From contig OX940861.1 of assembly GCA_954871525.1 (NCBI GenBank), positions 40,685,201-40,749,200 on the forward strand: a stretch of DNA of 64,000 nt, given 5' to 3'. This DNA comes from Parietaria judaica. Its lineage: Eukaryota > Streptophyta > Magnoliopsida > Rosales > Urticaceae. Shown here piece by piece: positions 1-9,992 of this stretch (position 1 is the stretch's first letter; each line of letters opens with the position of its first letter). Under the pieces are notes generated by a model. It saw only the letters and a program-made list of their open reading frames with translations. It ran no database searches and was not told where the DNA came from. A program made the translations under genes and the position numbers.

Positions 1-875
1 ATAGATCTCGTCTGCTCGATATGCTTTTTCGATCTCATATGTAGAATTTTGGCACCTTAATTATGAAAGTAAGTACGTACAAATTTTAATTGTCTAATAT
101 TACTCACATATTTGTCTAATTCTATGCATGAAACTGCCTAAGCCTAATTCCGAAACCCATATATTGTCTAAGCCAGTACGAAAAACGGTCCAAAATTAAG
201 CAAAAAATTGTCTAACCACATATAAACTTGTAATTCCAGCCAATTAATAATTTGATGGATTTTATTTTGAAAATAAAGAAGTGTCTACTTAGGCTTTATT
301 TATTGTCTAACCTTATGCATGAAACTGTCTAGCCTAATTCCGAAACCCAGAAATTGTCTAAGCCAGTACGAAAAACGGTCTAAAATTAAGCAAAAAACTG
401 TCTAACCAATATTTCATACGATTTTTAAAGTGTCTACAAAGAGGCACAAAACAATCAATTTTTATGTTAAAAACTGTCTAACCACATATAAACTTGTAAT
501 TCCAACCAATTAATAATTTCATGGATTTTATTTTGAAAATAAAAAAGTGTCTAAAGATATGTTACACTATTTTGAAACGGTCAAAATTGAAGCTCAAATA
601 TGTCTAAATAATATAATAAACGGTCTAAATTGTCTCTTGGAATTTGAAAATAATATTATAAACGGTCTAGATTGAAGCTCAAAAGTGTCTAAATAATATT
701 ATAAACGGTCTAAATTTACAAATAATATTGATAATTTTCAATTATTAAAACGGTCCATTTTACATATAAAAACTGTCATTCCAGAAGCCCAAAAGTGTCT
801 AAAGATATGTTAAACTATTTTGAAACGGTCAAAATTGAAGCTCAAAAATGTCTAAATAATATAATAAACGGTCTA
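1..875. repeat. Degenerate ~262-bp tandem repeat, left flank of the satellite block
   Basis: The sequence is built from blocks ending in gtcta, such as aaactgtctaagcc and aaaaacggtcca. A longer unit recurs: the phrase ataaacttgtaattcca appears near 223 and again near 485, a spacing of 262 bp. A shorter spacing of 190 bp separates the tatgcatgaaactg phrases at 123 and 313. From about 546 onward, early diverged versions of the 85-bp unit appear. The array continues past the window start, so its full length is unknown. Confidence 0.85.
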
Positions 876-2872
876 AATTGCCTCTTGGAATTTGAAAATA
901 ATATTGTAAACGGTCTATATTGAAGCTCAAAAGTGTCTAAATAATATAATAAACGGTCTAAATTGTCTCTTGGAATTTGAAAATAATATTGTAAACGGTC
1001 TAGATTGAAGCTCAAAAGTGTCTAAATAATATAATAAACGGTCTAAATTGTATCTTGGAATTTGAAAATAATATTGTAAACGGTCTAGATTGAAGCTCAA
1101 AAGTGTCTAAATAATATAATAAACGGTCTAAATTGTCTCTTGGAATTTGAAAATAATATTGTAAACGGTCTAGATTGAAGCTCAAAAGTGTCTAAATAAT
1201 ATAATAAACGGTCTAAATTGTCTCTTGGAATTTGAAAATAATATTGTAAACGGTCTAGATTGAAGCTCAAAAGTGTCTAAATAATATAATAAACGGTCTA
1301 AATTGTCTCTTGGAATTTGAAAATAATATTGTAAACGGTCTAGATTGAAGCTCAAAAGTGTCTAAATAATATAATAAACGGTCTAAATTGTCTCTTGGAA
1401 TTTGAAAATAATATTGTAAACGGTCTAGATTGAAGCTCAAAAGTGTCTAAATAATATAATAAACGGTCTAAATTGTCTCTTGGAATTTGAAAATAATATT
1501 GTAAACGGTCTAGATTGAAGCTCAAAAGTGTCTAAATAATATAATAAACGGTCTAAATTGTCTCTTGGAATTTGAAAATAATATTGTAAACGGTCTAGAT
1601 TGAAGCTCAAAAGTGTCTAAATAATATAATAAACGGTCTAAATTGTCTCTTGGAATTTGAAAATAATATTGTAAACGGTCTAGATTGAAGCTCAAAAGTG
1701 TCTAAATAATATAATAAACGGTCTAAATTGTCTCTTGGAATTTGAAAATAATATTGTAAACGGTCTAGATTGAAGCTCAAAAGTGTCTAAATAATATAAT
1801 AAACGGTCTAAATTGTCTCTTGGAATTTGAAAATAATATTGTAAACGGTCTAGATTGAAGCTCAAAAGTGTCTAAATAATATAATAAACGGTCTAAATTG
1901 TCTCTTGGAATTTGAAAATAATATTGTAAACGGTCTAGATTGAATCTCAAAAGTGTCTAAATAATATAATAAACGGTCTAAATTGTCTCTTGGAATTTGA
2001 AAATAATATTGTAAACGGTCTAGATTGAAGCTCAAAAGTGTCTAAATAATATAATAAACGGTCTAAATTGTATCTTGGAATTTGAAAATAATATTGTAAA
2101 CGGTCTAGATTGAAGCTCAAAAGTGTCTAAATAATATAATAAACGGTCTAAATTGTCTCTTGGAATTTGAAAATAATTTTGTAAACGGTCTAGATTGAAG
2201 CTCAAAAGTGTCTAAATAATATAATAAACGGTCTAAATTGTCTCTTGGAATTTGAAAATAATATTGTAAACGGTCTAGATTGAAGCTCAAAAGTGTCTAA
2301 ATAATATAATAAACGGTCTAAATTGTCTCTTGGAATTTGAAAATAATATTGTAAACGGTCTAGATTGAAGCTCAAAAGTGTCTAAATAATATAATAAACG
2401 GTCTAAATTGTCTCTTGGAATTTGAAAATAATATTGTAAACGGTCTAGGCATAAGCTCAAAAGTGTCTAAATAATATAATAAACGGTCTAAATTGTCTCT
2501 TGGAATTTGAAAATAATATTGTAAACGGTCTAGATTGAAGATCAAAAGTGTCTAAATAATATAATAAACGGTCTAAATTGTCTCTTGGAATTTGAAAATA
2601 ATATTGTAAACGGTCTAGATTGAAGCTCAAAAGTGTCTAAATAATATAATAAACGGTCTAAATTGTCTCTTGGAATTTGAAAATAATATTGTAAACGGTC
2701 TAGATTGAAGCTTAAAAGTGTCTAAATAATATAATAAACGGTCTAAATTGTATCTTGGAATTTGAAAATAATATTGTAAACGGTCTAGGCATAAGCTCAA
2801 AAGTGTCTAAATAATATAATAAACGGTCTAAATTGTCTCTTGGAATTTGAAAATAATATTGTAAACGGTCTA
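876..2872. repeat. 85-bp satellite array, about 24 near-identical head-to-tail copies
   Basis: The phrase aattgtctcttggaatttg recurs at 876, 961, 1046, 1131 and so on every 85 bp to 2831, giving 24 starts. Each unit is itself a diverged dimer of about 43 + 42 bp: both halves have an ataata..aaacggtcta core. Copies differ at only a few positions, for example tatcttgg for tctcttgg near 1051, 2071 and 2751, and ggcataagctc near 2447 and 2787. The array ends exactly within a ggtcta motif, where the longer flanking repeat resumes. Confidence 0.95.
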
Positions 2873-3700
2873 TGCATGAAACTGTCTAAGGCTTTTTCCG
2901 AAACCTAGAAACTGTCTAAGCCAATACGAAAAACGGTCCAAAATGAGGCAAAAAACGGTCTAACCAATATTTTGCACTTTTTTAGAAGTGTCTACAAAGA
3001 TGCACAAAACAATCCTTTTTTATGTTAAAAAGTGTAACTATATATAAACTTGTAATTTCAACCAGCTAATAATTTGATGGACTTTATTTTGAAAATTTAG
3101 AAGTGTCTACTTAGGCTTTATTTAGTGTCTAAGTCTATGCATGAAACTCTCTAAGGCTTTTCTCGAAACCCAAAATCTGTCTAAGCCAATACCAAAAAGG
3201 GTCCAAAATGAGGCAAAAAATTGTTTAACCAATATTTCGTATTTTTTTGAAAGTGTCTACAAAGATGCACAAAACAGTCATTTTTTATGTTAAAAATTGT
3301 CTAACTACATATAAACTTGTGATTTCAGTTAATAATTTGATGGATTTTATTTTGAAATTTTAGAAGTGTCTACTTAGGCTTTATTTAGTGTCTTAAGTCT
3401 ATGGATGAAAGTGTCTAAGCCTTTTTTCGAAACCAAAAAACTGTCTACAAAGATACCAAAAACGGTCCAAATTGAAGAAAAAATGGTCTAACCACAGTTT
3501 AACTAATAATTCCAACCAAGTAATAATTTCAAATTCATGTTCAATTCAAGCAAAAACTGTGTTTAACCACAGTTTAACGGTCCAAAATGAAGCAAAAAAG
3601 TGTCTAGCCAATATTTTGTACTATTTTCAAAATGTCTACAAAGATGCACTGAATTAAAAAAAGTGTTTAACCACATAAAAACTTGTAATTCCCCCCAATC
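2873..3700. repeat. Right flank of the satellite: ~262-266 bp degenerate units
   Basis: The phrase ctatg(c/g)atgaaa followed by tctctaag or gtctaag occurs at about 2871, 3133 and 3399. These are the same units seen left of the 85-bp array. Motif density fades after about 3690. Short open frames here are by-products of the repeat and are not annotated. Confidence 0.8.
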
Positions 3701-4060
3701 AACAAAGAATTTACATGAAAACAAGAACAAAACACATATTAATTTAATATACAATAAATACACACAATTACGGGAATGGCCAATTCAACGAAGAAACACT
3801 TCGAGCTCGAGGGAATCAATACTGGGTTGCAAGCTGTGTTCCGTGTAACGAAAATAAAACCTGCAATAGAAAACCTCTTGACCATTTTATTAGAAGTTAC
3901 AAAAAATAAAAACAAAAATAAAAAAAGATGATTGTATTAAGAAGTTACAATCAGGGGGAGCAGCCGAGGGTGCACCTTAATTTCCCAGTATCGGCTTTTG
4001 GTTTCTCCTGCAGAATTTTTGCATTAATACCATCGTTCCTTGATAATAATATTAGGGGTG
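3701..4060. other. AT-rich spacer, nothing recognised
   Basis: No gene, RNA or repeat boundary is evident between the satellite and the PPR relic. The part from about 3770 is less AT-rich but shows no coding signature. Confidence 0.5.
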
Positions 4061-4594
4061 TTACGGGATCAAAACCTTGGCTTTTCTCTTTGACGGCTCT
4101 TCTCGCGTCTGTTTGGCCCCGTCCATTACTGCCAAGACCCGCTTCGAAACACTAAGAGGCCTTTCTTCAAACACCCTCCGAGCATGGCTTCGTCGATCTT
4201 CCCGTCGTTGCAATGGCGAGAGATGAGTTGGTTGCAGGCTTTGAGGACGAAGGGGAATGTGTACTTCGCGAGAGATGAGTCGGTTGCAGGCTCTGAGGAC
4301 GAAGAGGAAGGTGTACAGAGCCATGGCCTGCGCCTTGCGCTCGGGGCGTGCACTGCGCGCGCACGCCCTGATGAGGGTGTTCCTCATGAAGGCGTTCCGG
4401 GTCGGAACCTGGTCGAAGGCGCGAAGCGCGTAGGCCGTGTCCGCCATGGAAGCGAAGTGGAGGATTCGGCTGTGGAGGAAGAGGCTGGAGTCGGAGGGTG
4501 TTTGAAGCAGAGTGTGGGCGTGGATCTGCTTGAGCTGAGACATGTCTCGGCATTGGCTGAGCAGTCGGAGAAGACGAGCTTCGTGGAGAGACAA
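4061..4594 (-). pseudogene. PLS-type pentatricopeptide repeat protein, truncated and frameshifted
   Basis: The minus-strand frame opens with LLSQCRDMSQLKQIHAH, then AYALRAFDQVP and NTLIRACARSA. This is the N-terminal pattern of organelle-targeted plant PPR proteins of the PLS/E class; CRR28-like proteins are the closest I can recall. Such proteins bind organellar RNA, and the family is usually 500-700 residues long. Here homology ends after about 150 residues. A 52-bp direct duplication (copies beginning at 4216 and 4268) shifts the frame: the FPFVLKACNQLIS continuation lies in another frame and appears twice in damaged form. The tail ARRVFEERPLS matches a later PPR unit but then runs out. 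I infer a dead 5' gene fragment. The plus-strand frame over the same bases is an antisense shadow. Confidence 0.75.
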
Positions 4595-4929
4595 AGAAGG
4601 AGAGAGAGCTCCATTGGAGCCGGTGGATTTCGTCGAGTGAAAGAGTGTGGGAAAGGAGAGAGACAGAGTGGTTAGCTGAGAGATCAGGGAAAGGAAAGGA
4701 GAGGAGAAGAGAGAGAGAGAGAGGGGTGAGTGAAAAAAAAAAGGGTAAAAAAGGGTATTTTTGTCAAAATTAGGGCAAAATAAAAATTGGGGAATAAATA
4801 TACAGATTTATTAAAGTGGGAGACAAAAGGGGTAAAACTTGCTTTTTGGGGGACTTTTTTTCAAGTTTCCCCATATATATATGAATTGAGCGATAAACCT
4901 TATCCTTAAAGAAACATGCAATTATATAT
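4595..4929. other. Purine-rich tract upstream of the PPR relic
   Basis: The plus strand is rich in gagaga between about 4600 and 4730, then poly-A/G. Read from the minus strand this is a CT-rich leader upstream of the PPR start codon, typical of a plant 5' UTR. The promoter itself was not identified. Confidence 0.4.
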
Positions 4930-4932
4930 ATG

Positions 4933-4933
<1 letters not shown>

Positions 4934-4978
<45 letters not shown>

Positions 4979-5041
4979 CACTTCTTTATTGCCATGTACA
5001 TATATGCATCGTGTATATATATATATATATATATATATATT
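4934..5041. repeat. (TA)n microsatellites
   Basis: Two uninterrupted TA runs, about 4936-4974 and 5014-5041, are separated by a short unique stretch. Confidence 0.95.
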
Positions 5042-5769
5042 TTATCTTATTTTTTATTTTGTTTTGTATTCTACTCGGGTTTGACTTTTTTATTGTGCCG
5101 TTATTTTTTTAGGTCTAAAAAATACCCGTAACATGAGCTATTCCTGGAATGTGTCAAACTTGATGAGACAGTTTGAAGATTTGATTCGGCTTCCTGATTT
5201 GTTAGGATACGTGAGTAATTGTAGAATATTTGATTGGATGTATTTTAGGAAGTATTAGCTAGACTCAGCTGTTTTTCAGCTACTCTCCTTTAAATACATG
5301 TTAGTCAATTTATTTTTGTAACTCTTGTAATTTTCCTTCACATAATTAATATCCCACGTTATTAATTTATTTAAAGTGAATAACTGAGCTTCATTCATTT
5401 TTTAAAACTGAAAAATATATATTCTTGTTTTTAAATACTGTACTTCATTAATATATTTGTAACTAATAATCTACCGCAATGTTTACTATTTACTCTCACC
5501 TATTTGATTTTAGTGCCGATTATCGCAGTGGTTACTACTTCAATACCACAATGTAGCAGTATTTTTATCGGTGTTTTTTATTTTCAAGATAATCGAGCGA
5601 TTATCGCTGAAAAGCATGTTCTCGGTAAGTTATCTCCTCTATTTATTGTCGTTTTATACTTATCGCGATTTTTTAATTAAAAAAATAAGGTACTTATCAA
5701 GCAAAGTTTTCAAGTGCAAATTTTTTAAAAAGGAGGGACTTTCGGTCAGTAAAGATATCCTGGAGATAA
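5042..5769. other. AT-rich spacer with a dispersed-repeat scrap
   Basis: Around 5620-5700 the phrases ctcggtaagtt, ttatacttatcgcgatttttt and ggtacttatc match the repeat at 44.2 kb. Near 5280-5340 the text resembles the end of an LTR (tgtaactcttgtaattttcc), but no partner was found. No gene is seen. Confidence 0.45.
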
Positions 5770-6196
5770 TTTTCGGTCAGTAAAGATAGCATGGACTTTT
5801 CGGCGAAGCTCACGCTTCGGTACGAAGAGTCCAGGAGAATATCCTGGAAGATCACGGAGTTTCCCCAGCACCGGGAGAGCCCTACCCAAAGTCAGAAAGC
5901 GCAGCCGGAAGCGATCATAACAGAGGTACGACCTTATGCATTGGATCAATAAATGCAAACTTTTATTTACTGTTTTTATTTATTTCCTATTGACTGAATT
6001 ATTAATAATATCGTTATGAAATTATAGTTATAATTAAATTACTAATTAATAATCCGATCTTGTTTTTGGTATTATCCGGAGTCGATCCGTGTTACAGTGT
6101 AATTGTTTCCGTTTTAAATTTTTTAAGGGTTACCCGGACGGACTGACAAGCGGAGTCTGTGATAATTACACCGGGACTTAAATGTTTTTCCCACCA
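5770..6196 (-). mobile_element. Relic of the 5' end of a long LTR
   Basis: Read on the minus strand, this stretch aligns with the start of the solo LTR at 40.5 kb. Both share ccaatgcataagg(c/t)cgtacct, then ctgcgctttctgaatttggg or a close variant. Both also share (c/g)ggggtaacc(c/t)ttaaaaattt and ggaaataaataaa. The outer end reads tggtgggaaaaacattt where the solo LTR has tgttggggaaaatattt. It is diverged, truncated and non-coding. Confidence 0.6.
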
Positions 6197-6401
6197 GTAA
6201 AGATATTTAGAAAATAAAAGACAAACTTATTTACCATAAATTTAGTCCCCAAAATATTTTTTAGGACTTTCATGTTCTTTTATTTGTGTTGAGTCCCACA
6301 TGGACATTAAATGACGAATTAGTACAATTTAAAAAGTTCATGTGTTACTCATCTCATTGCCAGTTAGTTTTAAATTGGAATGGGGCGAGCAAGCGAGCGT
6401 C

Positions 6402-6592
6402 AAATTATTACCATAATTAACACTTTGAACTGTTTGGGGACAGAGGTCTGCAATATTCTAGCGTTTGAAAAGATGAGGTGCTGTGAAGACAAAAATTATT
6501 ACCATAATTAACACTGAACTTTGAAGGACCTTCATGTTCCTCTGTTTGGGGACAGAGGTCTGCAATATTCTAGCGTTTGAAAAGATGAGGTG
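6402..6592. repeat. Imperfect direct duplication of ~50 bp plus ~20 bp
   Basis: The phrase gtttggggacagaggtctgc and about 30 bases after it occur near 6433 and again near 6545. The phrase attaccataattaacac occurs near 6405 and 6497. The two offsets differ (112 versus 92), so a small indel followed the duplication. Confidence 0.8.
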
Positions 6593-6763
6593 AGGACTTT
6601 TCGTGCTCACTAGTGCGAACTTGTCCTCCGAGATCGGCTGTGGCAAGAGAACGCAGAGCGTTGTCCCTTCGTCATTCACAAAACGGACATGAGCATTGTC
6701 ACCTTCATTTGTCGAAGGATCAAGCGACGGTGTAGAAAATCTTTCTCGGAATCTTGAAGTCAC
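6458..6763 (-). other. Open frame of ~101 codons, unrecognised
   Basis: The translation has a hydrophilic first part (THEGDN-like start, then VRFVNDEGTTLCVLLP) and ends in sequence made by the local duplication. I do not recognise a family. Composition is more codon-like than the surroundings, so a decayed exon is possible. No splice sites or neighbours support a functional gene. Confidence 0.2.
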
Positions 6764-7072
6764 GATGAGAGGGAGTATAATGCAAGCGTGCTCACGCTCG
6801 ACGACACCTCAGCATGAGTTTCCTCGACGAGAGGGAGAGTGAAGGATCCCAAATACTCTTACGTTGAAGAGAACACTTCCGGAATTCGATCAACTAAATT
6901 TGTATAGGGTTTATATATAAGAGAAACTTACCTAGGTATAGCTAATTGTTGAGAATCTCTTCGCGTCACGAGACCATGAAAATATTATTTCAATTAAGCT
7001 TTTGCAATTCAAGTAATTGATGCGAATATAATGCAAGCTATAATTTTATCTGAAAAATGATTCAAGGGTTTT

Positions 7073-7213
7073 GCCACGTCAGCACCTGATAATTACAGGG
7101 TTCTGCCGTGTCAGCACCTGAAAATTGGTTTATGGTTATGCCCGTCAGCACCTGAAAATTGGTTAACGGTTATGCCCCGTCAGCACCTGGAAATTGCTTA
7201 ACGGTTCTGCCAC
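7073..7213. repeat. ~33-36 bp tandem repeat, four copies
   Basis: The core cgtcagcacctgaaaattgg (variants gtgtcag, ctggaaa, ctgataa) followed by ttaacggttatgcc occurs four times with spacing of 33-36 bp. It directly abuts the GC-rich island on its left side. Confidence 0.85.
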
Positions 7214-8015
7214 GTACCTTTGCGATGAAACCTAGTCTCATTCTCCTTCAGGTTCAGTCGCGCCAGCGCCGCCGGCCTGCCGCACTACCTCGCCGCCGCA
7301 CCTCATTGCCGCTAGTCGTCACACCTCCGTGCCTCCGCAGCGGCAGTCCTTGCGCCCAGCATCTCGAACACTCAGACACTCCTTCAGCTTCAGGTGTCCA
7401 ACGCTTCCATTCCGTCGCGCCTCCGAAGGACCTTCCGACCTCCGTCCGCCGTCGCGACGGCGTTCTCGACTTCCTCCCTTGTTCTCTGCCTCGCACGCGC
7501 GGTGCTCTCCTGTTCTCGTACAGATCTGGCTTTCTTCTCCGACAGCTACGATTCAGGCGATCTCATCGCGCGTCTTCTCCGTCTCCGTCTCCGGTGGTCT
7601 CCTCGCGCACCTGTTCCGACTCCGGCGATCTCAGAGCGTGTCTCCGGCGACCACCTCATTCTCAGATTTGCTCCTCGACTTTCCTTTTCACATTCGGATC
7701 TTGTTTTCCGTGATTCCACCGCTATTTGGAGCTGGTCTTTTTTTACCGCCCCGTCGCCAGTTGCCTCCCTTCCATCGGCCAGCATCATGCCTTCGATCAT
7801 CGTCTCGGTGGCTGCAAGCTTCTAACTCTGCTTCGAACCAGCTTCCCCGATCAGTGTTTGCTTCCGTTTCCATTTTCTTTTCCGGTTTCAATAGGTTGTC
7901 AATTTCTTGTATAAAGAATCACTTCCTATGGCGCTCTGCTAATTACAAGCTCCAAAACAAGTTATTTAGTTCAACGTCTTTCATATATTTGACCGACGTC
8001 CCTCTAAAAAAGTGA
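7214..8015 (+). other. GC-rich, pyrimidine-biased island (possible lost 5' exon)
   Basis: Composition changes sharply from AT-rich to C/T-rich with many CpG. All three plus frames stay open for long stretches, giving Ser/Pro/Arg-rich peptides with no domain I can name. Open frames on both strands and the CT bias suggest a 5'-leader or first-exon type sequence, not an intact gene. A captured or orphaned exon is an inference. Beyond 8015 the sequence returns to AT-rich DNA. Confidence 0.35.
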
Positions 8016-8294
8016 TGGAAATATGCATTCTTTCAATTTTGTCGAATTCTAGTATTTTGCCTCATTTTTTCCTTTACACCTATGCCCTTAAAATAGTCAA
8101 AATTTTGATACTTATATCGCTAATAATCTTCTTATAACGAAGGTCGGCGGAAATAAAGACGTCGATCTGTGAGTTGACTCATGTCAATTTAATTTATCAA
8201 AAGAAGTTAAGAGGAAATATCATTATGTAGGCTTTTTTGTGTATATTTTCGGAAAGGCTAGTGCGTATTCGAGAATAATAGCACTAATCCTATA

Positions 8295-9992
8295 GAGAAA
8301 TAGTCAAACTTAAATGTGTGTTTAGTAAAATAGCCAAATTTTGGTTAATTTTGCAAACTAGCCAATTAACCACTTAAACAAATTTCCAAATACTATGTTG
8401 CCCTTATGTTTCAATAAAATAATTATAAAAAAAAACGCAGCCTAACGTAATTTGTGTGATTTTATTCGGTCAAATATTTTTGCATTAATTGAAAATATTG
8501 ATATTAATTAAGATTGCTATTAATATGGTAACCACCAAACCCAACAACCTAAACAATCGATTACACCCCTATTTTTATGATATATAATTCAAATTTTAAA
8601 TAAAAAACAATGATATGTTTAATATTAAAATTATTCATTTAATTTTCGAATTAATTTTTTCAAAAAATATCAACGATTTTTTTTATAAAAAAATTAAGAA
8701 ATGAATTAGTATACTGTTTAAATCTGTTTATACGTGTTTAAATATGTTTATATGTATTGATGTGGAGCAATTTAATTCTTAAAGACGCGCATTAACGTAA
8801 ATTAACAACGAGGTTTAACGTGATTTTGAACCATATTAACCAACATAAAAAAAACTTGGATACTATTAATTATTAACAATAAAAAATATTATTCATATTA
8901 AAATTTAAATACAATAGTCAACTATTTTAAATACAAAAATTAATCTATCTCTCTCTCAGTTCTTGAAAAGAGCTTTCGGCTCCTCGTCGAAGCTTCATCT
9001 CCACCTCTTTCAACCATATTCCGAAGAAGTTCAGAGAGCATGATCTCGTTGATGGTTGTGAGCACCAATAAACTAAAACAAACACGAATTAATAAACAGT
9101 AAAATGACACTACAACGATTTAAACCAAAATTATTTCTGAATTAACCAAAACAAACAAAAAAAATAACGATAATTGACCCGAATAAAGGAAAATAAACAC
9201 AAAATAAATGTGAATGAACACGAATGATCACAATGTTAACAAGAATAAACACAAAATTATCGCGAATAAACCAAAATAAACGTGAAATAACACGAATCAA
9301 ATGAGTGAAACAGACCAAATTCATACGTGAGAACTTGATTTTGATGGTGAATTTGCAAATGAGCATGCCTTGCAGACCCTATTTAGTCGCCTTGGCGTTC
9401 TCGACGCGCTGGAAGAAGACGAAACTTTTCCACCGGAGCTTTCTCGGCCATGGCCTTCTTCTCCTTGCGTTGTTTTCGGCTATTTGTTGTGCGTCCATAG
9501 ACGCTCCGAGCAGCCCACACTTGGTGAACCCCACGACAACGGCGACAACGAAGGAAGACGCCAACAAAGAGGAAGAGGATCGCAACGCCAAGTTGGTGGT
9601 CCATCTTCGATGGCGAGGGCTGCACGGCGCGGTGGTTGTGGTCGTGCGAGAGTGGCTATGGTGGTGGGTGAAGAGAGAAAGAGAGAGAGCGTACGAAGAG
9701 AGAGAAATGGTTGGGATTTATCAATCAATTTGACATATTCAAATTGCCAAATTAAATCCCAAAGATTATGCACAATTAAAATAAATACAGCTGTATAAAA
9801 TAGTAAAACATTTATTTCTTTTTTAATGAAACAAAAATAATAATACAAAATAGTTAATTAAAGGGCATTATAGGAATAGAAAATGATATTAAAATGCCAC
9901 CTCATGCCATTTGGCTCTTTTGCAAAAATAAAAGATAGTTTGGCTATTTTGCTAATCCTATGTTTCAATTTGGCTATTAGGAGCAATTTCTC
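8295..9992. mobile_element. MULE-like element with long terminal inverted repeats
   Basis: The left end has gagaaatagtcaaac, then agtaaaatagccaaatttt, then gcaaactagccaat. The right end, read in reverse complement, has gagaaattgctcc, then agcaaaatagccaaac, then gcaaaagagccaaat. These are imperfect inverted repeats of about 100 bp that match the ends of the element at 13.75 kb. No exact 9-bp TSD was found, so the insertion is probably old or its flanks are altered. No transposase is present. Confidence 0.6.
8940..9725. other. Gene-like filler inside the MULE
   Basis: Two GC-richer islands (about 8950-9060 and 9365-9720) interrupt AT-rich DNA within the element. They contain codon-like sequence on both strands but no family I recognise. 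Between them, 9070-9300 is a run of aataaacacgaa-like words. Captured host gene fragments, as in Pack-MULEs, are a reasonable inference that a search could test. Confidence 0.35.

Noticed and set aside
876..2872. CRISPR-like regular repeats
   Set aside because: The units are contiguous with no unique spacers, and the genome is a plant; this is a satellite.
876..2872. Centromeric satellite
   Set aside because: Only 24 copies are seen, and unit length and copy number give no support; the window cannot show chromosomal position.
4184..4675. 163-codon plus-strand open frame
   Set aside because: It is antisense to the PPR relic, whose motifs are clear on the minus strand.
6294..6304. Second USE-like box (gtcccacatgg)
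   Set aside because: No TATA element at 23 or 33 bp and no start or terminator in register.
7159..8015. Protein-coding gene in the GC-rich island
   Set aside because: All three frames are open, peptides are low-complexity Ser/Pro/Arg, and no domain or splice pattern is convincing.
9305..9848. Several overlapping open frames on both strands
   Set aside because: No family match that I can defend; treated as filler inside a MULE. A histone-like word (AEKAP) was considered but is too short.
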